A DNA stretch of 64,000 nt from Cedecea colo (GTDB taxonomy: Bacteria > Pseudomonadota > Gammaproteobacteria > Enterobacterales > Enterobacteriaceae). Position numbers and translations under genes: made by a program. Positions 54,460 through 63,812 of the stretch are shown here, piece after piece. Below the pieces are notes generated by a model. The model was not told the origin of the DNA. It saw only the letters and a list, made by a program, of their open reading frames with translations, and made no database searches. Each line of letters begins with the position of its first letter. Within the stretch, counting starts at the first letter, position 1. The DNA is taken from NCBI RefSeq assembly GCF_011808225.1, contig NZ_SOYS01000002.1, forward strand, positions 682,001 through 746,000. The letters run 5' to 3'.

Positions 54460-54968
54460 TTTTTTGGCTGCCTTTACGGCAGTGCACACGACCCGGAACC
54501 AGCGACGGCAATCGCTCCGCTTCTAAGCTGCCTGTGCGGCAGTGCACCTGGACCCAGAAACAATAGCCGATACCATGGACTTCTAAGCTGCCTGTGCGGC
54601 AGTGCACATCTGCAGATGGTTCAGGGTTCCGCCTTTTATCTTCTAAGCTGCCTGTGCGGCAGTGCACCTCATGTGCAGCACTTCGTACAGCTTGCGGATC
54701 CTTCTAAGCTGCCTGTGCGGCAGTGAACCGAGTGTGCAGAGGGAGTCAACTGTCTTTGTCCTTCTAAGCTGCCTGTGCGGCAGTGAACGTACACCGACCG
54801 GGAATGTGATCGCCTGCTGTCTTCTAAGCTGCCTGTGCGGCAGTGAACTTAATATCGCCGTATGCCATGCAGCCTTTTGACTTCTAAGCTGCCTGTGCGG
54901 CAGTGAACGGTATCGCCATCTATCTTTAACCAGGTTTCCTCTTCTAAGCTGCCTGTGCGGCAGTGAAC
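54460..54968 (-). CRISPR. I-F CRISPR array, 9 repeats and 8 spacers
   Basis: 28-nt repeats at 54460, 54520, 54580, 54640, 54701, 54761, 54821, 54881 and 54941 (starts). Spacers are 32 nt except 54668-54700 (33 nt). The repeat stem is the CTGTGCGGCAG variant, beginning CTTCTAAG on the plus strand. The leader is on the right, so the newest spacer is 54909-54940. Repeats of the old end carry GTGCAC instead of GTGAAC, and the last one (54460-54487) is strongly degenerate, as expected for a trailer end. It lies upstream of cas1 in the same direction. Confidence 0.97.
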
Positions 54969-55120
54969 AGGAACTTTACACGTATAATCGATTGATGCAA
55001 GGCGCAAAAAACCCGCTTTTTATGCGCTTACCCTTTTTCTGGCGGTTAAATTCATCGCAATAAAATCAAAGGGTTAACGCTACTTAAAAAATTAGGGTTC
55101 ACCAGCAGCCACGCACGGAT
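54969..55120 (-). promoter_or_regulatory. Leader of the 8-spacer array
   Basis: AT-rich sequence next to the newest repeat. Its first 40 bases (containing TTTACACG and CGATTGATGCAAGGCG) are shared with the relic array at 44671-44758, and TTAGGGTT near 55090 is shared with the leader of the 14-spacer array. It should hold the array promoter and the Cas1 docking region. The rest of the gap to 55320 shows no gene. Confidence 0.75.
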
Positions 55121-55320
55121 GTTTAATATGTTAGGTAAAAATCTTTCCACGCTACCAGCACAATAGCGAACGTCTTTATTTACCTAAGGATAAACAAAGG
55201 CTTATACAGTTAAGCTGAAAATACCAACCAGATTTTTTAACTAATTTTTATAACGGCTGAATAATTACATCAGGAACAGACGTCCAGGATAAGCATTTCG
55301 CTAATAAAATATTATTTGCT

Positions 55321-55360
55321 AAAAACTCGCTTACATGAATTATCACGCAGGCGAGTTTTT
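55321..55360. terminator. Terminator after ybdG
   Basis: AAAAACTCGC (55321-55330)/GCGAGTTTTT (55351-55360) with a 20-base loop, 18 bp beyond the ybdG stop, with A/T tracts on both sides so it can work in both directions. Confidence 0.75.
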
Positions 55361-55377
55361 ATTTCATAGCAAAAAAC

Positions 55378-56625
55378 TCAGCGGCTAAACTGCAATCCTA
55401 TCGAACGAATATCATTCCCTGTCGGAGACTGATGGAGCCGCAGGCCAAATTCATCGATAACGGCAAAGATATGTTCAAAAATATCCGCCTGGATTGCCTC
55501 GTATTCCAGCCACACAACGGTATTAGTAAACGCGTAAACCTCAAGGGGAAGCCCTTCTGCGCCCGGCGCGAGCTGGCGTACCATTAGCGTCATATCTTTG
55601 CGAATATGCAGGTGGTTTTGCAAATACTCTGTCAAATAAATTCTGAACGTACCGACATTGGTCATGCAACGGCCATTAAGAACCGATGCGCTATCGCTGT
55701 TGTGCATACGGTTATATTCTTCAATTTCTTTGCTGCGGGAATCTATATACGGCTTCAGCAGCTTCGCGTTAATCAGACGCTGCTGCTCTTCTGCTGACAG
55801 AAAATGAATACTGGTGGTATCGATATTAATACTGCGCTTGATACGACGACCACCGGACTGCGACATCCCGCTCCAGTTTTTGAATGCGTCAGAGACCAGC
55901 GCGTAGGTAGGAATGGTGGTAATGGTATTATCCCAGTTGCGTACTTTCACCGTAGTCAGGCCAATATCCGTTACCGCGCCGTCGGCGCCGAACTTTGGCA
56001 TTTCAAGCCAGTCGCCAAGCTTTAACATACGGTTAGCAGAAAGCTGGATCCCGGCGACAAGACCAAGTATTGGATCTTTAAATACCAGCATGAGTACCGC
56101 AGCCATTGCGCCAAGGCCGCTAATAAGAATAGTCGGTGACTGACCGATGATGCGGGAGATCATCATAATACCAATCACAATCGCACTGATTAATTTGACA
56201 CCCTGAAAAATCCCTTTCAAAGGAATATTAGAGGCGAAGGTAAGCTTCTGCGAAAGGTTATAGACGACATCAAGCAGTGAAAATAAAGACAACAGCGAAT
56301 ACAGCATGATCCAAAGCTGCGCACCAATAATCAGGATGGTGCTGATATCGGTGCCTTTTTGTAGCCACAATACCGCCTGGATATTGACGATAATCCCCTG
56401 CAACGTTAAAGCGAGCCTTTGAAAGAGCTTGTTCTCAGTGATAATTTGCAGCCATAAATGCTGACTGGATTTCGCCCGCTTCTCAAAAGTACGCAGCACA
56501 ATACTATGTAGAATAAAATGTACAATAAGCGAAAATATAAAAATAATGCTTAAAATGATAATTAGCGAGGTTGTCTGGGTAATGACGATCCCGAAACCAT
56601 TTAAAAATGAAGCCAACTCTTTCAT
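55378..56625 (-). CDS. ybdG: MscS-family mechanosensitive channel YbdG
   Basis: 415 residues, exactly as E. coli YbdG, and closely similar ([50 protein letters not shown]; pore region [67 protein letters not shown]). Inner-membrane channel of very low conductance that responds to osmotic downshift. In this genome it is enclosed by two CRISPR arrays, which suggests the locus grew around a core gene. Confidence 0.95.
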   Translation of the reverse strand: MKELASFLNGFGIVITQTTSLIIILSIIFIFSLIVHFILHSIVLRTFEKRAKSSQHLWLQIITENKLFQRLALTLQGIIVNIQAVLWLQKGTDISTILIIGAQLWIMLYSLLSLFSLLDVVYNLSQKLTFASNIPLKGIFQGVKLISAIVIGIMMISRIIGQSPTILISGLGAMAAVLMLVFKDPILGLVAGIQLSANRMLKLGDWLEMPKFGADGAVTDIGLTTVKVRNWDNTITTIPTYALVSDAFKNWSGMSQSGGRRIKRSINIDTTSIHFLSAEEQQRLINAKLLKPYIDSRSKEIEEYNRMHNSDSASVLNGRCMTNVGTFRIYLTEYLQNHLHIRKDMTLMVRQLAPGAEGLPLEVYAFTNTVVWLEYEAIQADIFEHIFAVIDEFGLRLHQSPTGNDIRSIGLQFSR

Positions 56626-56856
56626 GCAATCTCCTTTTAATCAGGGTATATCATGCCGTGTCAGAGATTGGGCTGCAACTTTCAATGTAAATACAAATAT
56701 CTTAAAAATACGTTACGATGTGGCTACCTGACAGCCGGTTGGCAGGGAATTTTCCACCCATTTATAGACATTGTTTTCCTGCGAGAAAATCAGCCGAGGT
56801 GGTGAATTCGGTTTTAACTGGAAGTGGCAAAAGCTTTTTCAAACAAGGTGGGCATA

Positions 56857-57724
56857 TTTTTAAACTACCTGTGCGGCAGTGAGCACACCGGCGACTACTC
56901 AGCAGCATCGAACACCTTTCTAAACTGCCTGTACGGCAGTGAACAAATTGTATGGGTGATTTCCATAAAAAAGTAATTTCTAAGCTGCCTGTACGGCAGT
57001 GAACGAGCCGCCAACGTTCAGGTTATCCGGCAGGGTTTTCTAAGCTGCCTGTACGGCAGTGAACCAGCACCGTCTCGGGCGTGATATCCGTCTGTCTTTC
57101 TAAGCTGCCTGTACGGCAGTGAACGGACTAAGCAACCATCAGCGAGAAATCGTTGATTTCTAAGCTGCCTGTACGGCAGTGAACTATCACAATATTTAGT
57201 TAACCCCTTGCGGCAATTTCTAAGCTGCCTGTACGGCAGTGAACCGCATCGCGGAGCTGGAAGAAAGCCACACTCATTTCTAAGCTGCCTGTACGGCAGT
57301 GAACGATTCTTTACGCAGCTCTTTGCCTTTTTCGCTTTTCTAAGCTGCCTGTACGGCAGTGAACAGCTGATGCGATCTGCTGGAATGTTCCGGTTGTTTC
57401 TAAGCTGCCTGTACGGCAGTGAACGTGGAGAGGAGTTCAACTCCATTTCAGAGAACTTTCTAAGCTGCCTGTACGGCAGTGAACATCCGGAATAACTGCA
57501 AACGCAAAGCGCGGATTTTCTAAGCTGCCTGTACGGCAGTGAACGACGGCATGGTTATTACGGAGGATATCCGGCTTTTCTAAGCTGCCTGTACGGCAGT
57601 GAACAAATTTGATGAGCTGCTCATCATAATCGAGCATTTCTAAGCTGCCTGTACGGCAGTGAACATTGCTTTCTTTACTTTTCGCGCATCCATCACTTTC
57701 TAAGCTGCCTGTACGGCAGTGAAC
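56857..57724 (-). CRISPR. I-F CRISPR array, 15 repeats and 14 spacers
   Basis: 28-nt repeats start every 60 bp from 56857 to 57697, all spacers 32 nt. The consensus differs from the other array at two places (TTTCTAAG start, CTGTACGGCAG core). Leader on the right (57725 on), newest spacer 57665-57696. The oldest two repeats are altered: 56917 (AAACTG) and 56857 (strongly degenerate, GTGAGC end). It lies beyond ybdG from the cas genes but has the same orientation. Confidence 0.98.
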
Positions 57725-57860
57725 AGGAACAATACACCGATAACGCTTTGATTAACAATGCCTAAAACTCGTTTAGTCTTTTGAACCCCTAATTTTCACC
57801 CTCTCTATTAAGAGATTAAAAATCAATAGCTTATATTTGATACCGAAATTAGGGTTTGAG
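57725..57860 (-). promoter_or_regulatory. Leader of the 14-spacer array
   Basis: AT-rich region starting AGGAACAATACACCGATAAC next to the newest repeat; its first bases match the start of the other leaders. It holds a long-range inverted repeat, CCCTAATTTTC (57786-57796) against GAAATTAGGG (57845-57854). Confidence 0.65.
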
Positions 57861-58350
57861 GGCTTTCACTCAAATCATGCAACTTTTTCATTCCAGGAAA
57901 ATATTTTTCGAGGCGCTTTCCTGAAATGGAAATACCTCGTTGCGGGGTGACGGTGTGGCAAATTATTATCCCGCTATAACGCAATATTTATCCGCTGACA
58001 ATCGCCCCTGGCACTTTAACTCCTGAGCCGTGCGCGTCTATGAACAAAAAATACCGTCGTAGAGACAGTTTCTCCATTAATGACCGAAGGGAGCCGATTG
58101 AAGTACATAGCAACCACAACATCAGCGTAATTCTGTGAGCGCCTGGGCTTAACGCCGCGCAACCGCAGCATCGTTTCCGGAACTTGTTTCCTATACTTCA
58201 GACGTGTTGATCCACGATTCGTGGTTACGTCCAGCCCTGACGCCACGCGAATGCGGCTCGATCAGGGAGCGAGGTGATAAAATTACTGGCAACTTCAGCC
58301 GTTGTGTTGTCATGTTTACTCCGGCAGCGTATGCCGAAATGGAGGAAAAA
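57861..58350. other. No convincing gene
   Basis: 490 bp between the array leader and the cupin gene. A 76-codon minus-strand frame at 58016-58246 has no ribosome site or recognisable domain. The sequence changes from AT-rich to GC-richer near 58000. Confidence 0.4.
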
Positions 58351-58767
58351 GTGGAAGAAAAACTGAAAATTACCCCGGCGGGTTCTCAGCCTTCTCAGAC
58401 TGGCCCGGAAAATTACTTTACCGGCCGGGTGCGCATTGATGCGCCCTTCCAGGCCCCAACGCCTGCCCGCGTTGGCGGTGCCGCTATTACATTTGAACCG
58501 GGCGCACGCACGGCCTGGCATACTCATCCACTCGGCCAGACGCTGATCGTTACCCAGGGGCACGGCTGGCTGCAGGAATGGGGATGTCCCATAAAAGAGA
58601 TAAACCAGGGTGATATTGTCTGGATCCCGGAAGGCGTTAAGCACTGGCATGGCGCTACGCCTGATAACGCAATGACCCATATCGCCATTGCTGAATCCCT
58701 GAACGGCAGCCCGGTTGAGTGGATGGAACACGTTAGCGACGACCAGTACATAAAACAGGAGCAATAA
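58351..58767 (+). CDS. Cupin-domain protein
   Basis: 138 residues. A single beta-barrel cupin with both metal motifs: [23 protein letters not shown] (two His and a Glu/Gln site) and [26 protein letters not shown]. The shared order '[29 protein letters not shown]' is found in small enzymes annotated as carboxymuconolactone-linked or mandelonitrile-lyase-like cupins; the reaction is unknown. A GTG start at 58351 is preferred because GGAGG stands five bases upstream; an ATG at 58339 or 58312 is possible. It is co-transcribed with the alcohol dehydrogenase that starts 1 bp after its stop. Confidence 0.85.
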   Translation: MEEKLKITPAGSQPSQTGPENYFTGRVRIDAPFQAPTPARVGGAAITFEPGARTAWHTHPLGQTLIVTQGHGWLQEWGCPIKEINQGDIVWIPEGVKHWHGATPDNAMTHIAIAESLNGSPVEWMEHVSDDQYIKQEQ

Positions 58768-58768
58768 G

Positions 58769-59824
58769 ATGACGATGAAGGTGCTCGGCTATGCAGCACA
58801 AAGCGCGCAGGTTCCGCTGGCCCCGTTTGAGTTTATACGCCGCGATCCGCGCCCGGACGACGTGGTGCTGGAAGTGATGTACTGCGGTGTGTGCCACTCA
58901 GACCTTCATCAGGCGCGTAACGACTGGGGATTCAGCGCTTACCCGCTGGTGCCGGGCCACGAAGTTATCGGCCGCGTTGCGTCAGTTGGCAGTAACGTCA
59001 CCAAATTCAAACCGGGCGATTACGCCGGAATTGGTTGTATGGTGGATTCCTGTCGCGTTTGTCATCCATGCAAAGAGGGGCTGGAGCAGTATTGCGAAGA
59101 GGGTAACGTGCAGACCTATAACGGCGTTGACCGTCACGACCATCAGCCTACCTACGGCGGTTATTCGCAGGCAATTGTGGCTTCAGAAGATTTTGTTCTG
59201 AAAATGCCGGACGGACTCGATCTCAAGGGTGCCGCTCCGCTGCTTTGTGCTGGTATCACCACCTGGTCGCCGCTACGCCACTGGAACGTCGGTAAGGGTA
59301 GCAAAGTTGCGGTTATCGGGCTGGGTGGCTTAGGCCATATGGCGCTAAAATTTGCCAACGCGCTGGGTGCGGAAGTGACGCTCTTTACTCGTTCTGCCAG
59401 CAAAGAGGCAGACGCCCGCCGCTTAGGGGCGCATAACATAGTGTTATCTACCGACGACGCGCAGATGGCGAGCGTGAAGAATCAGTTTGACCTGATTATC
59501 GACACGGTTCCGTATGTTCACGATATCAATCCTTATATGCCAACCCTGACGCTGGGCGGCACGCTGGTTTATGTCGGGCTGCTGGGGGAAATAGACCCAC
59601 CGGCCAGTACGTTGCCGATGATTCGGGGCCGTCGTTCAGTTTCCGGCTCCGCAATCGGTGGTATTAAAGAAACCCAGGAAATGCTGGATTTCTGCGCCAG
59701 GCACGGCATCGTGTCTGATATCGAAATGATCGATATTAAGCAGATTAACGAAGCCTATGAACGCCTGTTAAAAAGCGATGTAAAGTACCGTTTTGTCATT
59801 GATATGGCGACGCTTAATGCTTAA
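58769..59824 (+). CDS. Zinc-dependent alcohol/aldehyde reductase (YahK/cinnamyl alcohol dehydrogenase family)
   Basis: 351 residues. MDR superfamily: catalytic zinc motif CGVCHSDLHQARNDWG and GHEVIGRV; structural zinc cysteines in GCMVDSCRVCHPCKEGLEQYC; cofactor loop VAVIGLGGLGHMALKFANALGAE; family-specific SAIGGIKETQEMLDFCARHGI and NEAYERLLKSDVKYRFVIDM. It reduces a broad range of aldehydes with NADPH. Coupled to the cupin gene, so the pair may act on the same substrate, which is unknown. Confidence 0.93.
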   Translation: MTMKVLGYAAQSAQVPLAPFEFIRRDPRPDDVVLEVMYCGVCHSDLHQARNDWGFSAYPLVPGHEVIGRVASVGSNVTKFKPGDYAGIGCMVDSCRVCHPCKEGLEQYCEEGNVQTYNGVDRHDHQPTYGGYSQAIVASEDFVLKMPDGLDLKGAAPLLCAGITTWSPLRHWNVGKGSKVAVIGLGGLGHMALKFANALGAEVTLFTRSASKEADARRLGAHNIVLSTDDAQMASVKNQFDLIIDTVPYVHDINPYMPTLTLGGTLVYVGLLGEIDPPASTLPMIRGRRSVSGSAIGGIKETQEMLDFCARHGIVSDIEMIDIKQINEAYERLLKSDVKYRFVIDMATLNA

Positions 59825-59972
59825 ATCCGTGGGTGGCAGCGCTGTCGCTTGCCGCCAGTTTTCTCCGCTGCGCCGCGCATAATGAGTCGCTAAGCAGGTA
59901 CATTACTTTTAACAATTCATTTCCACCAGGGTACAATCGGGTAACAGTTCACGCTTACGGCAGATAGCCCGA

Positions 59973-60404
59973 TTGTTCTCATTCTACTTCTCTCGCCATA
60001 AATGGCCTTCGGCGATCGCGCTCCTGGCGATGCTGATGCTTTTTATTGCTCCGGTGATTTCAAAATCACTGGAGCACAGGCGTGCGGCGGAGATAAACAA
60101 TCATGCTGAACACCACATGATGTCCCACTCCGACGGCATGATGGCGGAGATGGGCCCAATGGAAATGCCCCTCGCTTCCCATTTGCTGCCGGGCGCAGGC
60201 GCGTCGTTGATGGATGATATCGCATGCGGATACTGCCAGCTTTTGCTGCATGTACCCCTTATCGTCTGGCTGTTTATTCCCTTCATCTGGCTGGCGTGGC
60301 GTATTACCCGCGCCCCGCCGCCTGCGGTTATCGCCCCGCTGCTGGCGCAGCATGATGACGCTAAAGCCCAGCCACGCGCGCCTCCTGTTGCCCCGTTTCG
60401 TTAA
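59973..60404 (+). CDS. DUF2946 membrane protein
   Basis: 143 residues. N-terminal hydrophobic segment (IALLAMLMLFIAPVISKSL), a His/Met-rich stretch (HAEHHMMSHSDGMMAEMGPMEMPLASH), the DUF2946 core ACGYCQLLLHVPLIVW, then a second hydrophobic segment. His/Met clusters and a CxxC suggest metal binding, commonly copper, but this is inference. The start is unsure: a TTG at 59973 is used, with only a weak ribosome site. It precedes a PepSY protein, a frequent pairing in metal-uptake loci. Confidence 0.75.
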   Translation: MFSFYFSRHKWPSAIALLAMLMLFIAPVISKSLEHRRAAEINNHAEHHMMSHSDGMMAEMGPMEMPLASHLLPGAGASLMDDIACGYCQLLLHVPLIVWLFIPFIWLAWRITRAPPPAVIAPLLAQHDDAKAQPRAPPVAPFR

Positions 60405-60447
60405 AACACTTTCACATTTAACGTAATGGCTATGCCACAGGATAACT

Positions 60448-61830
60448 ATGTCTTCCCAACACTCTCAGCTCGCCTGTCGTGGCGCGCTGCTGACGCTTTT
60501 GCGTCGCCTGCATTTTTACATCGGCCTGTTCGTTGGCCCCTTTATTTTTGTTGCCGCTCTCACCGGCACGCTGTATGTGCTGACGCCTCAGATTGAGAAC
60601 GCGCTTTACCATGAAGCCTTGCATGCCGAAGCGTACGGCCCGCAAAAATCCCTTGCCCAACAGATAGCCGCCGCACGTAAATATATTGGCGAAGATGCCA
60701 GCATTTACGCGGTACGCCCGGCTCCCCGGCCGGGTGACACTACCCGCGTGCAGTTTGTCGATCCTGCGCTTGGGGCATCTGAATCCCGCGCGATTTTTAT
60801 CTCTCCTTCCACGCTGGCAGTTAAGGGAGATATGACCGTCTACGGCACCAGCGGCGTGCTGCCGCTACGTACATGGATCGACCAGTTTCACCGCGGATTG
60901 TTGCTGGGCGATACAGGACGGCTTTACAGCGAACTTGCGGCTTCCTGGCTGTGGGTGGCGGCTCTGGGCGGCGTGGTGCTCTGGTTAACCTCACGCCCGA
61001 AGCGAAAGCTGAAAGTGCGCCGTACCCCACAAACTACAGCCCGGCACTGGCACATCACGCTTGGAGCATTTTTGCTGCTCGGGCTGATGTTCTTCTCTGC
61101 CACAGGGCTCACGTGGTCACAGTGGGCGGGCGGAAATATCGATAAGCTTCGTAGTGAACTGGGCTGGATGACGCCCCAGGTGAATACCACACTAACCCCG
61201 CAAACCGGCCATCAGCACCACGATCCGCACGCTGAGCACCATGCGATGATGGCGGGAATGGTAATGCCTGCTGCCGCAGATGAAAGCTGGGACCGCGCAC
61301 TCCATGCGGCACGCGCGGCGGGAATTGAGTCAGATAAGCTTGAAATCCGCCCGTCCCTGGCGGCGGATAAAGCCTGGACGGTTACCGAAATCGATCGGGC
61401 ATGGCCTACGCATGTTGATGCGGTGGCTGTCGATCCAACCAACTTTACCGCTATCGATCGGGTTCGTTTCGCCGATTTTCCGCTGATTGCCAAACTTACG
61501 CGCTGGGGTGTCGATGCGCATATGGGCGTGCTGTTCGGGCTGCCTAATCAACTGCTGCTGGCGGCGTTTGGCTTTGGCCTGTGCGCGATGATCGTGCTTG
61601 GCTACCGGATGTGGTGGCTGCGTCGTCCTGCGGTCTCTGCGAACAATCCTGTACACACATTGAGCGAGGCGTGGTTTGCATTGCCGCAAGCCTTGCGCGC
61701 AGGCTCGCTGTTTATTGCCGCCCTGCTCGGTTATTGCCTGCCGGTGATGGGCGTGAGCCTGCTGCTGTTTGTGGCTGTTGATTCAGCGCGCTGGTGGTTA
61801 AGAGTATTCAGGAAGCAGGTATCCCCTTAA
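60448..61830 (+). CDS. PepSY-associated transmembrane protein
   Basis: 460 residues with four main membrane segments (FYIGLFVGPFIFVAALTGTLYVL; LWVAALGGVVLWL; HITLGAFLLLGLMFFSATGLTWSQW; LFGLPNQLLLAAFGFGLCAMIVLGYRMWWLRRP) and periplasmic PepSY-like regions (DASIYAVRPAPRPGDTTRV, DKAWTVTEIDRAWPTHVDAVAV). A His-rich loop (HQHHDPHAEHHAMMAG) lies in the middle. Such proteins are thought to be membrane reductases for metal-siderophore or metal uptake; here the His-rich loops of both neighbours point to a metal. 43 bp after the DUF2946 gene. Confidence 0.85.
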   Translation: MSSQHSQLACRGALLTLLRRLHFYIGLFVGPFIFVAALTGTLYVLTPQIENALYHEALHAEAYGPQKSLAQQIAAARKYIGEDASIYAVRPAPRPGDTTRVQFVDPALGASESRAIFISPSTLAVKGDMTVYGTSGVLPLRTWIDQFHRGLLLGDTGRLYSELAASWLWVAALGGVVLWLTSRPKRKLKVRRTPQTTARHWHITLGAFLLLGLMFFSATGLTWSQWAGGNIDKLRSELGWMTPQVNTTLTPQTGHQHHDPHAEHHAMMAGMVMPAAADESWDRALHAARAAGIESDKLEIRPSLAADKAWTVTEIDRAWPTHVDAVAVDPTNFTAIDRVRFADFPLIAKLTRWGVDAHMGVLFGLPNQLLLAAFGFGLCAMIVLGYRMWWLRRPAVSANNPVHTLSEAWFALPQALRAGSLFIAALLGYCLPVMGVSLLLFVAVDSARWWLRVFRKQVSP

Positions 61831-61836
61831 AACAAC

Positions 61837-61947
61837 CCTCACCCTAACCTTTTCCCTGCGGGAGAGGGAATCGATCTGTTACTCCTTCGTCCTGAGAGAA
61901 GGAGTTGTTCGGTTTCTCTCCCCCGCCAGGAGAAAGCCGGGGTGAGG
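61837..61947. repeat. Palindromic intergenic repeat, second copy
   Basis: Starts CCCTCACCCTAACC and ends GCCGGGGTGAGG, with inner CTCC/GGAG arms. Same type as the element at 3209-3335. It follows the PepSY gene by a few bases. Confidence 0.6.
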
Positions 61948-61971
61948 AAAACTTCGGCCAGCCCCTTCAAT

Positions 61972-61986
61972 ATTGGTCCTACCAAT
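61972..61986. promoter_or_regulatory. LldR-type operator O1
   Basis: ATTGGTCCTACCAAT, perfect 15-bp palindrome apart from its central base, identical to the second copy at 62097-62111. Matches the known two-operator design of E. coli lldPRD. Confidence 0.85.
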
Positions 61987-62096
61987 ACTACCGAAAACGT
62001 GACCGCTTTGCGCAATATGGCAAAAAACTCAACATAAATATTGCCACCAATTAACACAAGATTAACCATAAGCCATCATTTACCCTACATCACCAT

Positions 62097-62111
62097 ATTG
62101 GTCCTACCAAT
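62097..62111. promoter_or_regulatory. LldR-type operator O2
   Basis: ATTGGTCCTACCAAT, 46 bp before the lldP start. Centre-to-centre distance to O1 is 125 bp, near a whole number of helical turns, so a repression loop by LldR enclosing the promoter is expected. Confidence 0.85.
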
Positions 62112-62156
62112 CTGGCGAAAAAATAATAAGCACGTCACGTTCCGGAGAAACATCCT

Positions 62157-63812
62157 ATGCAAGCCTGGCAACAAGTTTACGACCCGGCAGGTAATATCTG
62201 GCTGTCCAGCCTGATTGCCGCCCTGCCAATTCTGTTCTTTTTCTATGCGCTGATTAAGCTGCGCATGAAAGGCTATCTGGCCGCAACGCTGACGGTCGGG
62301 CTGGCGCTGCTGGTCGCATTATTCTTCTATCGTATGCCGGTTGACCGGGCGCTGTCGTCCGTGGTGTACGGCTTCTTTTACGGCCTGTGGCCGATTGCAT
62401 GGATTATTATCGCGGCCGTTTTTGTCTACAAAATATCGGTGAAAACCGGGCAGTTCGACATTATCCGCTCGTCGATTCTCTCCATCACGCCGGATCAGCG
62501 TTTGCAGATGCTGATCGTTGGTTTCTCCTTTGGCGCCTTCCTTGAAGGGGCCGCAGGTTTTGGCGCACCGGTAGCGATTACCGCCGCCCTGCTGGTCGGC
62601 CTGGGCTTTAATCCGCTCTACGCCGCCGGGCTTTGCCTGATTGTGAACACCGCGCCGGTCGCCTTTGGCGCAATGGGGATCCCGATTATTGTGGCAGGTC
62701 AGGTGACAGGGCTGGACAGCTTTGAGATAGGCCAGATGGTTGGCCGCCAGCTACCGTTCCTGACAATTATCGTGCTGTTCTGGATTATGGCCATCATGGA
62801 CGGCTGGCGCGGCATTAAAGAAACATGGCCGGCGGTGATAGTCGCTGGCGGTTCGTTTGCTATCGCCCAGTACCTTAGCTCTAACTTCCTTGGCCCGGAA
62901 CTGCCGGATATTATCTCATCGCTGGTTTCACTGGTCTGTTTAACCGCTTTCCTGCGCGTCTGGAAACCGGTGCGCATTTTCCGCTTTGGCGACGTTGGCG
63001 CGTCAGTAACGGACCAGACCCTGGCGCGCAAAAACTATACGCCCGGCCAGGTCATTCGCGCCTGGATGCCGTTTATTTTTCTGACCGCCACCGTCACCAT
63101 CTGGAGCGTGCCGCCTTTTAAAGCGCTGTTTGCCCCGGGCGGCGCGCTGGCAGACTGGGTATTGAATGTTTCCGTGCCGTTCCTCGACAAAATGGTCGCG
63201 AAAATGCCGCCTGTCGTGGCAGAGAGCGTGGCTTACGCCGCGGTGTATAAATTCGACTGGTTCTCCGCGACCGGTACCGCGATTCTGGTTGCAGCGCTAA
63301 TTTCTATCGTTTATCTGCGCATGAAACCAAAGGATGCTGTCGTAACCTTTGGTGAAACGCTCAAAGAGCTGGCGCTGCCCATTTACTCCATCGGCATGGT
63401 GCTGGCGTTCGCGTTTATCTCTAACTATTCCGGCTTGTCTGCCACACTTGCTCTGGCGCTGGCACATACCGGACACGCGTTCACCTTCTTCTCGCCGTTC
63501 CTCGGCTGGCTGGGCGTGTTCCTGACCGGCTCCGATACGTCATCGAACGCGCTGTTCGCAGCGCTACAGGCAACGACCGCACAGCAAATCGGCGTCTCGG
63601 ATCTGTTGCTGGTGGCGGCAAATACCACGGGCGGCGTCACCGGGAAGATGATTTCCCCGCAGTCTATCGCCATTGCCTGCGCGGCTGTCGGGCTGGTCGG
63701 TAAAGAGTCAGACCTGTTCCGCTTTACCGTAAAACACAGCCTGATTTTCACCTGTATGGTGGGCCTGATAACTACACTTCAGGCATACGTATTAACCTGG
63801 ATGATTCCATGA
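62157..63812 (+). CDS. lldP: L-lactate permease
   Basis: 551 residues, as in E. coli LldP. LctP-family L-lactate/glycolate:H+ symporter with about 12-14 membrane segments ([25 protein letters not shown] start; [86 protein letters not shown]). First gene of the lactate operon; its stop overlaps the lldR start. Controlled by the two LldR operators upstream. Confidence 0.97.
   Translation: MQAWQQVYDPAGNIWLSSLIAALPILFFFYALIKLRMKGYLAATLTVGLALLVALFFYRMPVDRALSSVVYGFFYGLWPIAWIIIAAVFVYKISVKTGQFDIIRSSILSITPDQRLQMLIVGFSFGAFLEGAAGFGAPVAITAALLVGLGFNPLYAAGLCLIVNTAPVAFGAMGIPIIVAGQVTGLDSFEIGQMVGRQLPFLTIIVLFWIMAIMDGWRGIKETWPAVIVAGGSFAIAQYLSSNFLGPELPDIISSLVSLVCLTAFLRVWKPVRIFRFGDVGASVTDQTLARKNYTPGQVIRAWMPFIFLTATVTIWSVPPFKALFAPGGALADWVLNVSVPFLDKMVAKMPPVVAESVAYAAVYKFDWFSATGTAILVAALISIVYLRMKPKDAVVTFGETLKELALPIYSIGMVLAFAFISNYSGLSATLALALAHTGHAFTFFSPFLGWLGVFLTGSDTSSNALFAALQATTAQQIGVSDLLLVAANTTGGVTGKMISPQSIAIACAAVGLVGKESDLFRFTVKHSLIFTCMVGLITTLQAYVLTWMIP

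Noticed and set aside
57018-57446. Open frames with repeated SLPYRQLRN / FLSCLYGSE blocks across the CRISPR arrays (also 54386-54880 and 57208-57637)
   Set aside because: They are translations of the 28-nt CRISPR repeats; the 60-bp period is a multiple of three, so frames stay open by chance. No ribosome sites.
58016-58246. 76-codon minus-strand frame after the large CRISPR array, considered as a transposase remnant
   Set aside because: No recognisable transposase motif, no inverted repeats or target duplication seen.
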